Shown piece by piece: positions 53,408-62,451 of a stretch of DNA of 64,000 nt (its first letter is position 1; every line of letters starts with the position of its first letter). The position numbers were made by a program, and so were the translations under genes. Source of the stretch: Olsenella sp. KGMB02461 (GTDB lineage: Bacteria; Actinomycetota; Coriobacteriia; Coriobacteriales; Atopobiaceae); the NCBI RefSeq assembly GCF_012584445.1, contig NZ_JABAHI010000008.1, forward strand, positions 1-64,000. The letters run 5' to 3'. The notes under the pieces are model-generated. The model was not told the origin of the DNA, did no database searches, and saw only the letters and a list, made by a program, of their open reading frames with translations.

Positions 53408-55949
53408 GGCATCCGCTTCCCAGACATCTTCTCCCCAGGCGCCTATGGATGCAAAGAAACCCGTACCCTTGCCGCAGGATCTCGTCTGCGAGCTGCTCGC
53501 TCCAGCCGGAGGTCCTGCGGCCTTTAGGGCAGCTTTGGCAGGTGGGGCTGATGCCATCTACTGCGGGCTTGGCAACGACTTCAACGCTCGCCGTGGGGCA
53601 GACAACTTTGATGACGCCTCCTTTCAGGAGGCATGTCAAGAGGCTCATGTGGCAGGAGCTCGCGTCTTTGTGGCCATGAACGTGCTTGTGACAGACGACG
53701 AGATGCCTGCTGCCCTGGCGCTGGCCGCCCGTGCCGTGCGGCTGGGCGCCGATGCCCTCATCATTCAAGACTGGGGGCTGGCGGCTGAGGTGGCCAGGCG
53801 CTTCCCCCAGGTAGAAGTCCATGTGTCTACTCAAGCGAACATCCAAGATCCCCGAGGGGTCCAGTGGTGTGCTGCCCAGGGCTATGAACGGGTGACGCTC
53901 TCTCGCGAGCTCTCCCTAGAAGAGATTGCAGCCTGCTGCGCCACCGGTGTAGAGTGCGAAGTCTTTGGTCATGGCGCTCTTTGTTTTTGCTATTCGGGCC
54001 TCTGCTCTATGAGCGCTCTGAGGGGATCTCGTTCGGCCAACCGAGGCCTTTGTGCCCAGCCTTGCCGACTACCCCATGAGCTCTATAGCGCCCAGGGCAA
54101 AAGGCTGGGCCCGGTGGCCTGGGAGCGCGGCCTTTGTCCCAAAGACGCCTTAAGCCTGGATCATCTGGGCGAGCTGGTCTTAATGGGCGTGGGCTCCCTC
54201 AAGGTCGAGGGACGCATGAAAGCGCCCGACTATGTGCTTGCGGTGGTAAGCGCCTATAGGTCTGCGCTGGACCGCATAGCCCGCGTGCGTTCTCGCGAGT
54301 TGGATCCAGAAGTGCGCGACTCGTTGTTCCGCCAGCTCAAGCGCGCCTTTAATCGCGACTTCACCGACGGCTACCTTCTGGGGATATCCGACAACTCCCT
54401 CATGAGCTATGAGCGGTCCAACAACAGGGGAGAGCTGGTAGGCCATGTGGTGCGTGCCCAGGGTCATGAGGCTGCCATCTATACCCAGGCTCCTTTGGGC
54501 AAGGGCGATCTGCTAGAGCTTCGCCCCAAGGACCATCCTGAGACCTTCCTCACCACTAATGCGCCTCGGGACGTGGAGGCAGATAGCCAGGTGGTGTGCG
54601 GCGTCAAGCGCCCGGTGCCTGCAGGCACTCCCGTGCGCCTGTTGCGCAGCCAAGAAGCCATCGTGGCGGCCGAGCGCCTGCAGTCCGCTCCCTATCCAGC
54701 CAAGCGTCCAGTGTCCATGCACATTGTTTGCAAGCTGGGCCAGCCGCTCTCCATCCAGCTCTGCGCGTTGCCCAGGCGGGACGCCCCGGCGGTAGCGGTT
54801 AGCGTCCAGGGCCCTGTGGTTGAGGCCGCACGCACCAAAGCGGTCACCGCCCAAGACCTCCAAGAGCACGCAGGCCGTCTAGGGCAGAGCCCCTTTGTGG
54901 CCGCTTCAATCACTGTAGATATTGATGAGGGTTGCGGCTTGGGCTTCTCGGCAGTCCATAGGCTCAGGAGCCAGGCTGCCGACGCTCTCGAGGAGGCCAT
55001 CTGCGCCCCCTATGAGAAGCGGGTGGGCCAGGTGGCTGCGCCTCCCAGTTGGAAGCAGTGGTGTGAGCAGGTGGCTTCCTGGCGCAAAGATGCAGGCCTT
55101 GCTTTAGGAAGGCCAGGCCCCAAGGGCGAGGCTGCGCTGCGCCAGGCCGCTCAAGAGGCCCAGGTCTGCTGCGTGGTCTCCACTCCGGAGGGCGCCCAAG
55201 CTGCGCTGGCGGCCGGTGCAACCCGTCTCTATGCGCCGGCCGACGCCCTGGCTCAGGGGGGATTTCCCCAAGAAACCATCCCTTGGCTTGACGAGGTATG
55301 CCGTCTCAAGGATCACGGGCGCCTGGACCGCTGGGTGGTGCCAGAGGCACCCTGCGCGGTGGGTTCCATGAGCGAGTTCGCTTTGGCACAGCAGCGCGGG
55401 GCCGCCCCGGAGATCCGACCCTGCATAGGGGTGTCCAACCGCGCTTGTGTCACCGCCCTTGAGAAGGCGGGCGCTTCTGGCTTTTGGCTCTCTCACGAGC
55501 TCGCCGTCGCCCAGATGGCGCCGGTATGCGCGGCCACCTCGCTTCCCTGCGGGCTGGTGGTCTACGGTCAGGAGAGAGCGATGACCTCGGAGCATTGCGT
55601 GCTCCAGATGGCCGACGCCTGCTCGGGCCATTGCGATACCTGCGGCCTTCGCGCCCAGAAGCTCTACCTCAAGAACATCGATGGCCGCGCGCTGCCGGTC
55701 ACCACCGACCTTCAGGGCCGCTCCCGCATCTATTGGGACCAGCCGCTGGATGCGGTCCCCAAGCTGCGCGAGCTTCTGGGAGCAGGGCTCACCCGCTTTA
55801 TGGTGGACGCCACCCTTTTAGATACCGAGAAAACCGCGGCCTCGGTGTCTCGCCTTCGCGAGGCCTTGGAGGCGGTGGCAACCGGCGCGCCTCTGCCTGC
55901 CCCGGAAGCCGGGTCTAGCTTGGGCCACCTGTTCTCTCCGGTAGAGTAA
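53400..55949 (+). CDS. U32 family peptidase / RNA hydroxylation-type protein
   Basis: About 850 residues. The N-terminal U32 core has LLAPAGGPAAFRAALAGGADAIYCGL, the HVSTQANI block and the Cys cluster YSGLCSMSALRGSRSANRGLCAQPC, which in related proteins (RlhA, TrhP) binds an iron-sulfur cluster and acts in prephenate-dependent RNA hydroxylation. A DUF3656-type middle and a second U32-like C-terminal part with CSGHCDTCGLR follow. A TTG at 53400, overlapping tyrS by 8 bases with GGGCGG upstream, is preferred over the ATG at 53445, which has no ribosome site. Whether it is a protease or an RNA-modification factor cannot be told from sequence alone. Confidence 0.87.
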   Translation: MSKASASQTSSPQAPMDAKKPVPLPQDLVCELLAPAGGPAAFRAALAGGADAIYCGLGNDFNARRGADNFDDASFQEACQEAHVAGARVFVAMNVLVTDDEMPAALALAARAVRLGADALIIQDWGLAAEVARRFPQVEVHVSTQANIQDPRGVQWCAAQGYERVTLSRELSLEEIAACCATGVECEVFGHGALCFCYSGLCSMSALRGSRSANRGLCAQPCRLPHELYSAQGKRLGPVAWERGLCPKDALSLDHLGELVLMGVGSLKVEGRMKAPDYVLAVVSAYRSALDRIARVRSRELDPEVRDSLFRQLKRAFNRDFTDGYLLGISDNSLMSYERSNNRGELVGHVVRAQGHEAAIYTQAPLGKGDLLELRPKDHPETFLTTNAPRDVEADSQVVCGVKRPVPAGTPVRLLRSQEAIVAAERLQSAPYPAKRPVSMHIVCKLGQPLSIQLCALPRRDAPAVAVSVQGPVVEAARTKAVTAQDLQEHAGRLGQSPFVAASITVDIDEGCGLGFSAVHRLRSQAADALEEAICAPYEKRVGQVAAPPSWKQWCEQVASWRKDAGLALGRPGPKGEAALRQAAQEAQVCCVVSTPEGAQAALAAGATRLYAPADALAQGGFPQETIPWLDEVCRLKDHGRLDRWVVPEAPCAVGSMSEFALAQQRGAAPEIRPCIGVSNRACVTALEKAGASGFWLSHELAVAQMAPVCAATSLPCGLVVYGQERAMTSEHCVLQMADACSGHCDTCGLRAQKLYLKNIDGRALPVTTDLQGRSRIYWDQPLDAVPKLRELLGAGLTRFMVDATLLDTEKTAASVSRLREALEAVATGAPLPAPEAGSSLGHLFSPVE
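54941..54953 (+). repeat. GGGYTTCTCGGCA motif copy (inside U32 gene)
   Basis: GGGCTTCTCGGCA lies within the coding sequence (residues GFSA), the one copy well inside a gene. Confidence 0.75.
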
Positions 55950-56021
55950 GGGCTGACGCCGCAATGCCGCTTTCGGCTTGAGGCCTTTTTTCTGCCGGCC
56001 GTGAATAAGAGGTGGCGATGG

Positions 56022-56036
56022 AAGGGCTTCTCGGCA
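56022..56036 (+). repeat. GGGYTTCTCGGCA motif copy (after U32 gene)
   Basis: AAGGGCTTCTCGGCA, 73 bases after the stop, sense orientation. A degenerate inverted partner (TTGCCAAGACCCT, 56048-56060) could pair with it. Confidence 0.85.
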
Positions 56037-56185
56037 GCTTTTGAGAGTTGCCAAGACCCTGTGGGTATGGTGAGGATAGGTGGGTTTGCATGGGTTCATG
56101 GTGCATACTTGCCAAAGGCAGCTTTCAGGCTGTGTCTTGACATACGATCGCTCTTGGAGTTTCGAGAGCTGGAAAGGAGCCACTC

Positions 56186-56416
56186 ATGGCTGTGGATGAA
56201 GAGCTGTTGGAGCGTGTGCTCGACGCGGTGCGCCCGAGCCTTCAGGCAGACGGCGGCGACTGCGAGTTGGTGGCCGTCGACGACGATGGCGTGGTTTCGC
56301 TGGAGCTTACCGGTGCTTGCGCTGGGTGCGCACTCTCTAACATGACCCTGTCGATGGGCATCGAGCGCGTGCTCAAAGAGCATGTGCCCGGCGTGACTGC
56401 CGTTCGTGCAGTCTAG
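56186..56416 (+). CDS. NifU C-terminal-like iron-sulfur scaffold
   Basis: A 76-residue protein equal to the C-terminal NifU/Nfu domain, which carries and delivers a 4Fe-4S cluster as a dimer. The two Cys residues of the CxxC motif are in GACAGCALSNMT, and the N-terminal LQADGGDCELV block is typical. GAAAGGAG precedes the ATG. It stands alone. Confidence 0.93.
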   Translation: MAVDEELLERVLDAVRPSLQADGGDCELVAVDDDGVVSLELTGACAGCALSNMTLSMGIERVLKEHVPGVTAVRAV

Positions 56417-56493
56417 GCGCCCGCGCCCTTTTGCGGCGCACAGAAGGCGTCCTGTGAATAGTCACATGTTGGCAGGTTGTTAGAGGAGGCGGC

Positions 56494-57897
56494 GTGCTCT
56501 CACGCACCGATCCCAAGCGCGCGCCGTTGTCGGTGAAGCGCAATATGGTGTGGAACAGCGTTGGCTCCTTTGGCAACCTGCTCTGTGCCTGGCTCATCAC
56601 GGTGTTCGTGATGCGGCTTTCGGCTACCTATGACGCTCCAGGCGTCTATTCCTACGTGGTGTCTGTCTATGCGATCTTCTCGTCGTTGGTGGACTATCGC
56701 CTTTACATGTATCAAATCGGCGACCTTCATGGCGAGAACAGCCTGGGCGAGTATTTTGCACTGCGGCTCATCACCTCGGGCATCGCTCTGGTGCTCATCG
56801 CCGCCTACTCGCTGGCTACCAGCGCCCCAGACCTTTTGATCCCCATCCTTCTCTATTCGCTCTACAAGATCGCGGGCACCATCCTGGATTGCTTCCATGC
56901 CTTGGAGCAGCGAGAAAAGCGCATGGACTACATCGGCATCTCCTACGCCATCCAGGGCGTGGTGTCGCTGGCGGCCTTTGTGGCGGTCTTTGCTACCACC
57001 CAAAACCTCTCGCTTACCCTGTTTGCCATGTTTGTTGCCACGGTAATAGTGGGCATCGTCTACGACTTGCCCCGGGTGCGCTACTTCGAGGAGTTCAAAC
57101 CTCATATTAGCGCTGCTAAAGCCAGGGAGCTCCTGGTGCGTTGCGCCCCGGCGGTGTTGGCGTTCATGGCTATCTCGGGCGCCACTTCGATCCCTCGCCA
57201 GTACCTTATGAATGCTCAAGGCGAAGCTGCGCTGGGTGTGTACGGAACCATGGTGGCGCCGGTGGCTATCGTGCAGACCGGTGCGGGCTTTGTGTACAAC
57301 CCGCTTTTGACCTACTTCAAAGAGATCTACGAGCGTCGCGATCGCCGCTCCTTCATAAAGCTCATGGGACTCACCCTTCTAGCCATCGTAGTCATTGGCA
57401 TCCTATGCCTCATTGGCGTGCAGCTTTTGGGCGCGTTTCTCTACGGACTCATCTATGGCGATCGCATTTTGGAATACCTCTATCTGCTGCCGCCCATGGT
57501 GATCGCTGCGTTGGCTATCGCCTATATGGGCTTTCTCAACAGCCTTGAAACCGTGTTCTACGATTTCAAGTCCACCTTTGTGGGTGGCGTGGTAGCTCTG
57601 GCAGCGGCTCTGGCCACCATGGTGCCCCTGGTGAATGTCTTTGGGCTCAATGGCGTCACCTACTGCTCCATCATTTCATCGCTGGCTTCCACCCTAGTGA
57701 TGCTGGGTTTTTTAGCCTACGAGCTCAAAGGGCACTTTGCCTCCGGTGACAGCATGACTCACTTGGAGGCGGGTCCTTCAGAGGCGCCGTCAGAGCCAGA
57801 GGCCCCTTTGTACCCCAAGGATTGCAGCTCCAAGGAGGATTGCGGGTCCAAGGCCGCCAAATCCTCCAAAGAGTGCGAAGAGCCTATTGAGAGATAG
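56494..57897 (+). CDS. Polysaccharide flippase (Wzx/MATE-like)
   Basis: A 467-residue membrane protein with about 12 segments over residues 15-420 and a cytosolic Ser/Glu/Lys-rich tail. The N-terminal RNMVWNSVGSFGNLLCAWLITVFVMR matches polysaccharide biosynthesis export proteins (MVF superfamily), which flip lipid-linked sugars. It starts at GTG 56494, with GAGGAGG upstream. No glycosyltransferases surround it, though the pgm, GT2/DUF2304 and DUF2142 genes in the window could belong to the same surface-polymer pathway. Confidence 0.88.
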   Translation: MLSRTDPKRAPLSVKRNMVWNSVGSFGNLLCAWLITVFVMRLSATYDAPGVYSYVVSVYAIFSSLVDYRLYMYQIGDLHGENSLGEYFALRLITSGIALVLIAAYSLATSAPDLLIPILLYSLYKIAGTILDCFHALEQREKRMDYIGISYAIQGVVSLAAFVAVFATTQNLSLTLFAMFVATVIVGIVYDLPRVRYFEEFKPHISAAKARELLVRCAPAVLAFMAISGATSIPRQYLMNAQGEAALGVYGTMVAPVAIVQTGAGFVYNPLLTYFKEIYERRDRRSFIKLMGLTLLAIVVIGILCLIGVQLLGAFLYGLIYGDRILEYLYLLPPMVIAALAIAYMGFLNSLETVFYDFKSTFVGGVVALAAALATMVPLVNVFGLNGVTYCSIISSLASTLVMLGFLAYELKGHFASGDSMTHLEAGPSEAPSEPEAPLYPKDCSSKEDCGSKAAKSSKECEEPIER

Positions 57898-57911
57898 GGC
57901 TTAAGGAGGGC

Positions 57912-57926
57912 AAGGGTTTCTCGGTA
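57912..57926 (+). repeat. GGGYTTCTCGGCA motif copy (after flippase gene)
   Basis: AAGGGTTTCTCGGTA, 15 bases after the stop, one change at the last C, sense orientation. Confidence 0.75.
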
Positions 57927-57976
57927 AGGTAGGCTTAAGAGGTTAGCTAGGCGAGGATGCAAGGAAAGGTGGAGTC

Positions 57977-58534
57977 ATGGTCCTCTCGGATCGAGACATC
58001 AAGCGCGAGATGGAGCAGGGGCGCATCGTGATCGAGCCGCTCCAGCTCAAAGATGTGCAGCCGGCATCGGTGGATGTGCGCTTAGGATCCAACTTCCGCA
58101 TCTTCCGCAATTCCACTCATGCCTACATCGATCCGCTCACAGAGCAGCCAGATCTCACCGAGGAGGTAGTGGTTCCTGAGGGCGAGGCCTTCATTTTGCA
58201 TCCCGGCCAGTTCGCGCTGGGCACCACCTTGGAGCGCATCGCCCTGCCAGATGACATCTTGGGAAAGCTTGAGGGTAAGTCTACGCTGGGCCGCCTGGGC
58301 CTCATGATCCACTCCACCGCAGGCTATGTGGATCCCGGCTGGGATGGCGAGCTTACGCTGGAGCTTTCCAATGTGGCTACCTTGCCCATCATGCTCCATC
58401 CGGGCATGCGCATAGGCCAGCTCTCCTTTGAGCGCATGAGCTCGCCGGTGGAGCGCCCCTATGGCTCGGCGCAGCTGGGAAGCCACTATCAAGGGCAAAA
58501 GGGAGCTACGGCCTCTCACGTGCTTACTGACTAA
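57977..58534 (+). CDS. dcd: dCTP deaminase, dUMP-forming type
   Basis: A 185-residue trimeric nucleotide enzyme. The active-site block [32 protein letters not shown] has the catalytic Glu and the HSTAG form typical of bifunctional dCTP deaminase/dUTPase proteins (known from Methanocaldococcus and Mycobacterium), rather than the HVTAH form of the monofunctional E. coli enzyme. It would make dUMP directly from dCTP. GAAAGGTGG precedes the ATG. A strong terminator follows. Confidence 0.93.
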   Translation: MVLSDRDIKREMEQGRIVIEPLQLKDVQPASVDVRLGSNFRIFRNSTHAYIDPLTEQPDLTEEVVVPEGEAFILHPGQFALGTTLERIALPDDILGKLEGKSTLGRLGLMIHSTAGYVDPGWDGELTLELSNVATLPIMLHPGMRIGQLSFERMSSPVERPYGSAQLGSHYQGQKGATASHVLTD

Positions 58535-58840
58535 CAGGTCGCTGCTTACGCAAAAGTCCAAGTTGCCCTCGCCCTGTTGTGGCGAGGGTATTTTTTTGGC
58601 GAGGAGCCCGTAGGCGAGAAGGTCCTGGCCCAGTTGGAAAGATCATGGGCTCTCAGAACGTCTTAGGTGAGCAAAAGACAATCATTACGATTAGTGATAG
58701 AGTTTTTTGTCTGAAACTAACATGAACTATAGAAATTTGTATAGCTATAGTTTCAAAGCAAAGAAATACCTTGGTTTACCAGGATGATGCGCGTGCTGGC
58801 CTTGGTAAACCATGCCTGTCGGCGAAGCAAAGGAGTTAGA
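58535..58840. promoter_or_regulatory. AT-rich control region of the MBL/GW-repeat gene
   Basis: After the dcd terminator the sequence turns AT-rich (58660-58770). TTGTCT (58707-58712) and TATAGA (58728-58733) form a candidate promoter with short spacing. The inverted repeats GAAACTA/TAGTTTC (58713-58719, 58747-58753) and AACTATAG/CTATAGTT (58725-58732, 58744-58751) overlap it. A leader hairpin TGGTTTACC/GGTAAACCA (58771-58779, 58804-58812) lies before the ribosome site. Confidence 0.5.
58566..58597 (+). terminator. Rho-independent terminator of dcd
   Basis: CCCTCGCC pairs with GGCGAGGG around CTGTTGT, followed by TATTTTTTT. Confidence 0.95.
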
Positions 58841-61219
58841 ATGATGATAGGTTCTGCCCGCAGGCGCTTGCTGGCGGTGCTGACGGCGATCTTGGGATTG
58901 TGCCTATGCCTTGCGATGCCTGCCCGTGCCTGGGCAGCTCCGGCATCTGCGACCGCCGCCTCCTCCACGGCGCGCATCCACGTGCTTTCCTTTGGCTTCA
59001 CCGACGCCATCTTGCTGGAGAGCGACGGTCGCTTTGGTCTGGTAGACGCTGGAGAGGACGACGACTATCCGTCTGGCGCAGACCCTCGCTACCCGTTGCG
59101 CGAGGGCATCACCCGTGGGGGAGGCGTGACCGACAAGCTCTTTGCCTACATGAGGGCCATGGGCGTCACCAGCGAGAACTTCGAGTTCCTTGTATGCACC
59201 CATCCCCATAGCGACCACATAGGCGGCGCAGACGAGGTTATCGAGGAGTTCAAGCCCCAGCGCGTCTACCTCCTGCCCTATAAAGATTCCTATATCTTCG
59301 AGCCCTCGCGCCTCTGGGACAACCAGTATGTTTACGACCGCACGGTAGAAGCGGCGCTGGCAAATGGAGCCACGCTCATCCAAGGCTTCGACACCTCTGC
59401 CCCTGTGGATCCCGGCCGTCTGGAAGAGGCGCCAGAAGACCCGGCGCCGGTGGACCCCGCAGATCCCATCGATCCTGCAGATCCCGAGAAACCCGCACAA
59501 CCTGATACTCCAGACTCTTCTCAGCAGACCACCGATACCCCAGGGACTCCTGCAGCCTCTGAGCCTTCTGCGGCCGAGAAGGACGTCTCCGCTCCTGTAG
59601 CCGGCGATCCTGTGGTGTTGGACGCTCAAGAGATGGTAGAGGCTGTGGCTCCTCAGGCAGCTCCGGAGACCGTCCAAGAAGATCAGGCAGCTGGCGCCCC
59701 TAAGCCCCAGGCCATTTCCCCCGCCCCTGAAGGCGCGAAGGGATCCTATGTGGGCAATCCCCAGTTCAAGCTGGGCTCTATGAATATCTCTATTTATAAT
59801 TACGATACAGATTACTTCACCCATCCCAAGTACGACGCCAATGAGTTCTCACTGGGCGTATTGGTTGAAGCCAACTCCCATAAAGCCTTTTTGGCAGGAG
59901 ACATTGGAAACCTGGATGGCGATGAGGATCGCCTGGCCAAGACGCTGGGCAAGGTGGACCTGCTCAAGTTGGGGCATCACGGCCTGGAAGGCTCTAACTC
60001 CCGCCGCTACCTCAACTCCCTGGCACCTCGCACTCTGGTGATGACCTCGGAGCTCTCTTCTGCGGTTCCATCCCAAGCTGTGCTGGACTACACCAAAGAC
60101 TCCGAGACGCGCCTCATCGACGCGGTGCATCAGGCAGAGCTCAATCGAGCTGCCACGGTGGCAGACTTCTCCTATGGCAAGGTTGCCTATAACGTCCCTG
60201 AGACCAAAGAGGTCCGCTATCTCTGGCGCGAAAAGTCCCCGCACTATATGCGCTTTGAGGATGGTTATCTCAAAAAAGTCACCGAGTGGAACAATGCCTC
60301 CTGGGGCGACTGGTATCACTTCGACCGGTCTCCCTATGCCCAGGAAGGCACCTGGTATCGCGAGGGAACCCACTTCTTCTACCTCAAGCCCGACGGCGCC
60401 ATGGCCAAGGACGGCGTGGTGACTGTGGACGGCAAGACCTATCTTTTTGACGGCGAGGGCCACATGATGAGCTTGCCTCAAGGATGGTCCTTTGCGGAGG
60501 GGGCCTGGCGCTATGGCGTGAGCGACGGCACGGTAAAGACCGGCTGGCTCAACGAGCATGGCACCTGGTACTACCTGGATCCCAAAACCGGCGCCATGGC
60601 CCAAGGCTGGGCGCAGGTAGACAGCGCCTGGTACTACTTTGCACCAGGCTCCGGTGCCATGAGGACCGGGTGGCTTGACCAAGGAGGCGCCTGGTATTAC
60701 CTGCAAGGCTCCGGCGCCATGGCCCAAGGCTGGCTTTTTGATCGGGGAAGCTGGTACTACCTCATACCCGGCTCGGGCGCCATGGCTCGCGGTTGGGCGC
60801 AGATAGGCAATACCTGGTACTACCTCTCTGGGTCCGGCGCCATGGTCACCGGCTGGCTCAATCTGGGCGGCACCTGGTACTACCTCGCCCCTGGATCGGG
60901 AGCCATGGTCACCGGTTGGCTCAAGTTGGGAGGTACGTGGTATTACCTCACCAGTTCGGGCGCCATGGCTCGCGGTTGGGTGCAGGTGGACAACACGTGG
61001 TATTACCTTCGCGGATCAGGCGCCATGGCTACCGGGTGGATTCAAGTGGGCGGCACCTGGTACTACCTCACTGGATCTGGGGCTATGGCCACAGGCTGGA
61101 TCAAGCTGGGCGCGACTTGGTACTACCTCACACCCGGCTCGGGTGCCATGGTCACAGGCAGCCATGTTATCGACGGCACCCAGTACAGTTTTAACGGTTC
61201 TGGGGCGTGGGTGGCCTAA
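58841..61219 (+). CDS. Secreted metallo-beta-lactamase-fold/GW-repeat protein (Pce-like)
   Basis: A 792-residue secreted protein. Signal peptide to about residue 33 (ARAWA), then a metallo-beta-lactamase fold with His121-x-His123-x-Asp125-His126 (THPHSDHIGG), AGDIGN with the bridging Asp and LGHHGLEG (His379). A Pro/Asp/Glu/Ala-rich insert of about 110 residues interrupts the fold near residue 190. About 13 choline-binding-type GW repeats form the C-terminal third. This domain pair matches pneumococcal Pce (CbpE), a teichoic-acid phosphorylcholine esterase, though ComEC-like hydrolases share the fold. AAAGGAG sets the start at 58841. Confidence 0.87.
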   Translation: MMIGSARRRLLAVLTAILGLCLCLAMPARAWAAPASATAASSTARIHVLSFGFTDAILLESDGRFGLVDAGEDDDYPSGADPRYPLREGITRGGGVTDKLFAYMRAMGVTSENFEFLVCTHPHSDHIGGADEVIEEFKPQRVYLLPYKDSYIFEPSRLWDNQYVYDRTVEAALANGATLIQGFDTSAPVDPGRLEEAPEDPAPVDPADPIDPADPEKPAQPDTPDSSQQTTDTPGTPAASEPSAAEKDVSAPVAGDPVVLDAQEMVEAVAPQAAPETVQEDQAAGAPKPQAISPAPEGAKGSYVGNPQFKLGSMNISIYNYDTDYFTHPKYDANEFSLGVLVEANSHKAFLAGDIGNLDGDEDRLAKTLGKVDLLKLGHHGLEGSNSRRYLNSLAPRTLVMTSELSSAVPSQAVLDYTKDSETRLIDAVHQAELNRAATVADFSYGKVAYNVPETKEVRYLWREKSPHYMRFEDGYLKKVTEWNNASWGDWYHFDRSPYAQEGTWYREGTHFFYLKPDGAMAKDGVVTVDGKTYLFDGEGHMMSLPQGWSFAEGAWRYGVSDGTVKTGWLNEHGTWYYLDPKTGAMAQGWAQVDSAWYYFAPGSGAMRTGWLDQGGAWYYLQGSGAMAQGWLFDRGSWYYLIPGSGAMARGWAQIGNTWYYLSGSGAMVTGWLNLGGTWYYLAPGSGAMVTGWLKLGGTWYYLTSSGAMARGWVQVDNTWYYLRGSGAMATGWIQVGGTWYYLTGSGAMATGWIKLGATWYYLTPGSGAMVTGSHVIDGTQYSFNGSGAWVA
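60310..61215 (+). repeat. Coding array of GW repeats in the MBL protein
   Basis: About 13 units encode TGW-x-x-x-x-G-TWYYL-x-x-GSGAMAxGW. They are more regular than in the amidase gene, and some neighbours (for example 60840-60960) are close to identical in protein, which suggests recent unit duplication. Confidence 0.88.
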
Positions 61220-61262
61220 ATGGCGGTCTTGGCCAAAATGAGTCTCTAAATCCACTACGCTA

Positions 61263-61300
61263 CTCAGGCAGCTCGCTTTCTTGGGCTGCCTGAGTCTTTC
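61263..61300 (+). terminator. Terminator after the MBL/GW-repeat gene
   Basis: CTCAGGCAGC (61263-61272) pairs with GCTGCCTGAG (61285-61294), followed by TCTTTCT. Confidence 0.85.
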
Positions 61301-61331
61301 TATCGACGTGTCTTTTGCAATAAGGAGCGCC

Positions 61332-62300
61332 ATGCTAAACGAGATCTATCACTCTTTAGACCCGGTGGCCTTCACCATTGGCCCTCTAGCTGTGCGCTGG
61401 TATGGACTGGCTTACTTGGCCGCCTTCCTGCTGGGAGGCCTCCTGGTGGACAAGATCTCCCGCCACTGGAAGCTTGGTTTGTCGGCAGACGACATCATGA
61501 CAGTGGTGGTAGGCATCGCTTTAGGAGCCGTCATTGGCGGGAGGCTTGGCTACTGCCTCTTCTATGGCGACGGCTACTACCTGGCCCATCCCCTGAAGGT
61601 TCTGGCCACCTATGAGGGCGGCATGAGCTTTCATGGAGGCTTGGTGGGCGCTATTATCGGCGGCTGCATTGCAGCGAGGCCAGTGCATGTGTCGGCGTTG
61701 ACCTTCTGCGATCTGGGCGTCATTGTGACCCCCATCGGCCTCTTCTTTGGCCGTTTGGCCAACTTTGTGAACGGCGAGCTCTGGGGCAAGCCCACCGACC
61801 TGCCCTGGGGCGTGGTCTTCGAAGCCGGAGGAGTGGCCCGCCATCCCTCCCAGCTCTACGAGGCGCTCCTCGAGGGTGTGGTGATGTTCGTGATCCTCTA
61901 CAGCCTGTCGCGCAAGCTGCCGCCTAGGCCTCAAGGCACCTTCACAGGCCTGTTCTTGCTGCTCTATGGCGTCTTTCGCATCCTCATCGAATTCGTGCGC
62001 GTCCCCGACGCCCAGCTGGGCTACCTCTTTGGCCCCATCACCATGGGCCAGGTGCTCTCGCTGCCTCTGGTGATCATCGGCGCCCTTATCCTCTATTGGG
62101 CTCACAAAACCCAGCGCCCTCAGGTCGGCCACACCTATATGGTGACTGCCGGGGTGGACCGGGAGCTGCCTCACGAGCCCGCCGACGACATCGACGTGCC
62201 TCCGGTAGCAGGCCCCGCCTCTCGTCCAGAGGATTCTTCCAAGGCTCCAGATGCCTCTGCTGCCGAGAAACCCTCCCATCGCCGCCCGGGGCAACCCTAA
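61332..62300 (+). CDS. lgt: Prolipoprotein diacylglyceryl transferase
   Basis: A 322-residue membrane enzyme that adds diacylglyceryl to the lipobox Cys of prolipoproteins. Seven membrane segments; the Lgt signature GRLANFVNGELWGKPT, SFHGGLVGAIIGG with the catalytic His region, and HPSQLYEA are present. A cytosolic Pro/Ser/Glu-rich tail of about 50 residues follows. AAGGAG before the ATG at 61332 sets the start. The last codons contain a copy of the repeat motif (62261-62274). The tannase-like lipoprotein in this window is a likely substrate. Confidence 0.95.
   Translation: MLNEIYHSLDPVAFTIGPLAVRWYGLAYLAAFLLGGLLVDKISRHWKLGLSADDIMTVVVGIALGAVIGGRLGYCLFYGDGYYLAHPLKVLATYEGGMSFHGGLVGAIIGGCIAARPVHVSALTFCDLGVIVTPIGLFFGRLANFVNGELWGKPTDLPWGVVFEAGGVARHPSQLYEALLEGVVMFVILYSLSRKLPPRPQGTFTGLFLLLYGVFRILIEFVRVPDAQLGYLFGPITMGQVLSLPLVIIGALILYWAHKTQRPQVGHTYMVTAGVDRELPHEPADDIDVPPVAGPASRPEDSSKAPDASAAEKPSHRRPGQP
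62261..62274 (-). repeat. GGGYTTCTCGGCA motif copy (lgt 3' end)
   Basis: AGGGTTTCTCGGCA on the minus strand, inside the last codons of lgt (residues AEKPS). Confidence 0.8.
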
Positions 62301-62404
62301 GGGCTGCGAGCACCATGCATATCGATGTCCCTTGCTGTCTGGGGATATTGCGTGGCGGGCAACAGATGCCAGGGCGGAGGGTACAGGTGACTCTGTAACA
62401 GGGC

Positions 62405-62440
62405 GGGCTGTTCTGCTGCGTGCAGGGCAGCCCTCTTTTT
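62405..62440 (+). terminator. Terminator or attenuator before the pilin/GW-repeat gene
   Basis: GGGCTG-TT-CTGC pairs with GCAG-GG-CAGCCC, followed by TCTTTTTT. The T run ends directly at the ribosome site (AGGAGG) of the next gene, so transcripts starting upstream must read through it to express that gene. It may be the lgt terminator with a promoter overlapping it, or an attenuator. Confidence 0.8.
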
Positions 62441-62451
62441 TAGGAGGCGCC

